A stretch of DNA of 64,000 nt from Aggregatibacter kilianii (lineage in GTDB: Bacteria > Pseudomonadota > Gammaproteobacteria > Enterobacterales > Pasteurellaceae): positions 40,560-104,559 of the forward strand of contig NZ_NRCJ01000009.1 in the NCBI RefSeq assembly GCF_003129965.1, written 5' to 3'. Each line of letters starts with the position of its first letter. The stretch's first letter is position 1. A program made the position numbers and the translations under genes. The notes under the pieces were generated by a model that was given only the letters and a program-made list of their open reading frames with translations, was not told where the DNA came from and searched no databases. Of this stretch, positions 61,337 through 64,000 are shown in pieces.

Positions 61337-62320
61337 ATGCCCCAAAATCAACCGCACTTTTATCGCGGACGCTTCGCCGTGGCGCCTATGCTGGACTGGA
61401 CCACGCGCCACTGTCGCTATTTCCACCGCCAATTTTCCCGCCACGCCCTGCTTTACACGGAAATGGTGACGACACAAGCCATCATTCATGCCAAATACGA
61501 TCACTTGGATTTTGATTTGGCGGCCCCCCCCGTGGCATTGCAACTGGGCGGAAGCGACCCCGCGCAACTGCAACATTGCGCCCGACTGGCGGAACAACGG
61601 GGCTACCAAGAAATCAACTTGAACGTGGGCTGCCCGTCGGATCGCGTGCAAAACGGCATGTTCGGCGCTTGTTTAATGGCGAAAGCAGAGCTGGTCGCCG
61701 AATGCGTGCAGCAAATGCAACAAGCGGTGCAGATTCCCGTTACGGTGAAAACCCGCATCGGCATTGATGATCTCGACAGTTATGATTTTCTTTGCGATTT
61801 CATTCAAAAAGTGCAACAAGCAGGCTGTCAAGAATTTATCGTGCACGCCCGCAAAGCCTGGTTGTCCGGTTTAAGCCCGAAGCAAAATCGCGAAATCCCG
61901 CCGTTGGATTACGAACGGGTTTATCAACTGAAACGGGATTTTCCGCATTTGCTCATCAGTATTAACGGCGGCATTAAAACCCTTGAAGAAATGCAACGGC
62001 ATTTGCAACAGGTGGACGGTGTGATGGTGGGGCGCGAGGCTTATCATAATCCGTCGTTGCTCGGCTATATCGATCAGGCACTATTTGATGCCGATGCGCC
62101 GATTGTCACCCCGCGCCAAGCAGTGGAAAAAATGTTCCCATACATTGAAAACCAACTCAGCCAAGGCGTGTATCTCAACCACATCGTGCGTCACATGCTC
62201 GGCGCATTCCAACAGTGCAAAGGCGCACGCCAATGGCGGCGGTATTTAAGCGAAAATGCCTACAAAGCCGGCGCAGGCGTTGAAGTGGTGGAAACCGCGC
62301 TTGGGTTTGTGGAAGAATAA
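61337..62320 (+). CDS. dusA: tRNA-dihydrouridine(20/20a) synthase DusA
   Basis: A 327-aa FMN enzyme: [20 protein letters not shown], catalytic Cys in [20 protein letters not shown], and [20 protein letters not shown] typical of DusA. It follows the ClC gene directly and contains an uptake sequence near its start. Confidence 0.95.
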   Translation: MPQNQPHFYRGRFAVAPMLDWTTRHCRYFHRQFSRHALLYTEMVTTQAIIHAKYDHLDFDLAAPPVALQLGGSDPAQLQHCARLAEQRGYQEINLNVGCPSDRVQNGMFGACLMAKAELVAECVQQMQQAVQIPVTVKTRIGIDDLDSYDFLCDFIQKVQQAGCQEFIVHARKAWLSGLSPKQNREIPPLDYERVYQLKRDFPHLLISINGGIKTLEEMQRHLQQVDGVMVGREAYHNPSLLGYIDQALFDADAPIVTPRQAVEKMFPYIENQLSQGVYLNHIVRHMLGAFQQCKGARQWRRYLSENAYKAGAGVEVVETALGFVEE

Positions 62321-62581
62321 AGTGCGGTCGGTTTTTGATGTGTTTTTTGTGGAGTGGATTGGCTAACCCACCATGCACATTTATACGGTGGGCTGGCAAG
62401 CCCATCCTACCGGAACAAGCACAAGCGAGGACGCTTGCGCTATCTGAATATTTCAATATTTGAACAAAAAACAAGCATAAGCACGGGCGTTTGCGCCAGT
62501 AAAAAGAATTTTCAGTGCATTTCGGCATAGATTCTGATAGTTTTTGTCGGATTTATTTTTCTCACTTAATAAAGGAACAAA
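62321..62581. repeat. Repeat-rich spacer after dusA
   Basis: Contents: one uptake sequence (about 62320-62330). An imperfect palindromic repeat follows at about 62358-62412 (AACCCACC... GGTGGGCTGGCAAGCCCA). Next are two imperfect direct copies of about 30 bp (about 62415-62446 and 62470-62500, sharing AACAAGCA-AAGC and CGCTTGCGC-like ends). Last is the 5' part of a duplicated leader beginning near 62509. Confidence 0.55.
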
Positions 62582-62600
62582 ATGATGAAAAAATGGTGGT
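62509..62600 (+). repeat. Direct repeat copy 1: leader and start of YwqK/MORN-like gene
   Basis: From GAATTTTCAGTGCATTTCGG to the first codons, this segment is repeated almost exactly at 63279-63370. The only indel I see is AATAAAGG here versus AAAAGG there, just before the Shine-Dalgarno site. Confidence 0.85.
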
Positions 62601-63235
62601 TAGTTTCATTAACAATGCTTGTCGGGAGTGGTTATGCTGCTGATCCAACTTATGATGCAACAAAAGGTGCGCTACAAAATAACCCTGCATTATGTGGATA
62701 TGGTTACAACCCAAATTGTTCATCAGGGAGCTATTCCCGCGGTTCCTCTTCCCAATACACGCCACCACCACGCGTAGATAGTATTCAGTGTGAAGCTCTA
62801 GGCAATGGATACCAACGTTGCGCCCATTACTATGATGTGACCCGTACGAGCTTAAAATCTGTCATGACCCTAGATCCTAATAACGTCGTTATTGGTGAAT
62901 ACTTGAATTATTATGATAATGGCAGACTTAAAAATATTATGCGTTATAACGATAAGGGGTTAAAACACGGCACAATCGTTCACTACTGGAAAAACGGCAA
63001 ACCAAAAGGCGACATCCAATACCAAAATGATTTGGAACACGGCTTATCCCACGAGTATGATGAAGACGGTAAATTGTTCAAAGTTTGGGAATACAATCAG
63101 GGTCATCTGATTCACTCGCAAGAAATGGACGGCAAAATTAAACACGGTAAAGAAGAATTCTACCGCACCAATAACAAAGGCGAAGATGAAGTCTATCGCA
63201 CGCAAGAGTGGGAAAACGGTAAGTTGGTTAAATAA
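62582..63235 (+). CDS. Exported YwqK/MORN-repeat-like protein, copy 1
   Basis: A 217-aa protein with a signal peptide (MMKKWWLVSLTMLVGSGYA, cleavage near residue 19) and AAGGA before the start. After a Ser/Gly-rich linker with two Cys (ALCGYGYNPNCSSGSYS), four or more MORN/YwqK-type strands follow: GEYLNYYDNGRLKNIMRYND, KHGTIVHYWKNGKPKGDIQY, EHGLSHEYDEDGKLFKVWEY and KHGKEEFYRTNNKGEDE. Databases often label such proteins as YwqK-family antitoxins, but this is a secreted or periplasmic protein and no toxin is adjacent within the window. Function unknown. Confidence 0.8.
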   Translation: MMKKWWLVSLTMLVGSGYAADPTYDATKGALQNNPALCGYGYNPNCSSGSYSRGSSSQYTPPPRVDSIQCEALGNGYQRCAHYYDVTRTSLKSVMTLDPNNVVIGEYLNYYDNGRLKNIMRYNDKGLKHGTIVHYWKNGKPKGDIQYQNDLEHGLSHEYDEDGKLFKVWEYNQGHLIHSQEMDGKIKHGKEEFYRTNNKGEDEVYRTQEWENGKLVK

Positions 63236-63278
63236 ACGCCTTTAGCCGGCACGCGTTAGGAAACGCGCGCCATCCGGG

Positions 63279-63370
63279 GAATTTTCAGTGCATTTCGGCA
63301 TAGATTCTGATAGTTTTTGTCGGATTTATTTTTCTCACTTAAAAGGAACAAAATGATGAAAAAATGGTGG
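63279..63370 (+). repeat. Direct repeat copy 2: leader and start of second YwqK/MORN-like gene
   Basis: Second copy of the segment at 62509-62600, implying a duplication unit of about 770 bp. Confidence 0.85.
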
Positions 63371-64000
63371 TTAATTTCGTTAACAATGCTTGCCGAGAGT
63401 GGTTATGCTGCCGATCCAACTTATGATGTAACAAAAGGTGCATTACAGAATGACCCTGCATTATGTGGATATGGTTACAACCCAAATTGTTCATCCGGAA
63501 GCTATTCCGGCGGTTCTTCTTCCCAATACACGCCACCGCCTCCGCTAACGCGGTGTGAAGTGCTAAAAAATGGTAATGAACGCTGTTACCGTTACTATGA
63601 TGCGGCACACACTATTTTAGAATCTGTTATTACGCAAACACCAAAAGGTGCTACTGTGGGAGAATATGTGCGTTACTCACCTAGCGGTAAACCGCTAGCG
63701 ATTATGCAATATAACAACGAGGGGCAAAAACACGGCAAGATGGTTTTTTATAGAGAAGATGGCACTTTGAAAGGCGACATCCAATACCAAAATGATTTGG
63801 AACACGGTTTAGATCGTGTATATGATGAAAACGGTAAATTGTTCAAAGTTTGGGAACATAAACATGGCCACATCATTCATATGCAAGAAATGGATGGCAA
63901 TGTGAAACATGGCAAAGAAGAATTCTACCGCACCAATAACAAAGGCGAAGATGAAGTCTATCGCACGCAAGAGTGGGAAAACGGTAAGTTGGTTAAATAA
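63353..64000 (+). CDS. Exported YwqK/MORN-repeat-like protein, copy 2
   Basis: A 215-aa tandem paralogue ending exactly at the window edge (TAA 63998-64000). Start 63353 mirrors copy 1. Residues 1-60 and about the last 70 are nearly identical to copy 1, including the identical C-terminal TNNKGEDEVYRTQEWENGK. The middle (about 65-130) has diverged strongly (for example TPKGATVGEYVRYSPSGKPL versus DPNNVVIGEYLNYYDNGRLK). The pattern suggests duplication followed by gene conversion at the ends or diversification of the centre. Confidence 0.8.
   Translation: MMKKWWLISLTMLAESGYAADPTYDVTKGALQNDPALCGYGYNPNCSSGSYSGGSSSQYTPPPPLTRCEVLKNGNERCYRYYDAAHTILESVITQTPKGATVGEYVRYSPSGKPLAIMQYNNEGQKHGKMVFYREDGTLKGDIQYQNDLEHGLDRVYDENGKLFKVWEHKHGHIIHMQEMDGNVKHGKEEFYRTNNKGEDEVYRTQEWENGKLVK

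Overview
The window is a chromosomal segment of a Pasteurellaceae bacterium, most like Aggregatibacter/Haemophilus. More than 40 copies, counted by eye, of the Haemophilus-type DNA uptake sequence core AAGTGCGGT (or its complement) are scattered through it. Gene neighbourhoods are gammaproteobacterial: trmB-yggL, purMN, dapF-xerC-yigB, rph-pyrE, and S10-spc-alpha. I see no insertion sequence, prophage, integrase other than XerC, CRISPR array, tRNA or rRNA gene. Genus is an inference from style and gene content, not a database match.

Layout. 1-11.8 kb: housekeeping genes (trmB 3' part, yggL, purMN under a PurR box, a homologue of Haemophilus surface protein E, clpB, an unusual repeat-bearing ComEA-like protein, asd, dapF-xerC-yigB, a small lipoprotein). 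11.9-28.4 kb: one uninterrupted aryl-polyene (APE) type operon of about 20 genes with a good sigma70-like promoter. It encodes ketosynthases, a chain-length-factor-like protein, two ACPs, two AMP-dependent acyl ligases (one fused to a dehydratase), a ketoreductase, dehydratases, acyltransferases, a glycosyltransferase, a thioesterase, a LolA-like carrier, an MMPL exporter, a DUF3261-type lipoprotein and a flavoenzyme with halogenase-like motifs.

28.4-33.3 kb: a second, convergent, translationally coupled operon. Its gene order is BtrH-like acyltransferase, ABC ATPase, ABC-2 permease, ACP, ketosynthase, chain-length-factor-like partner. It looks like a minimal type II fatty-acyl/polyketide system with its own transferase and exporter, and it is the best candidate here for an undescribed system. 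33.4-41.4 kb: dusC, djlA, pyrE, rph, yicC, ygfZ, a patatin-like lipase, yedE-yedF.

41.4-55.4 kb: the complete S10, spc and alpha ribosomal protein operons on the minus strand, each with a recognisable promoter, including rpmJ and rpmD. 55.5-59.7 kb: an Lrp-type regulator and a catabolic ornithine carbamoyltransferase / carbamate kinase / YfcC-type transporter operon without arcA. 59.9-64 kb: a ClC chloride/proton exchanger, dusA, a repeat-rich spacer, and a tandem pair of exported YwqK/MORN-like repeat proteins that runs to the window edge.

How it fits together: the APE operon should build an aryl-capped polyene on ACPs and move it to the outer membrane. The convergent operon has the same core chemistry in miniature plus an acyltransferase that could pass an ACP-bound acyl group to an amine, and an exporter. 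Uptake sequences inside both operons argue that they have resided in the lineage for a long time.
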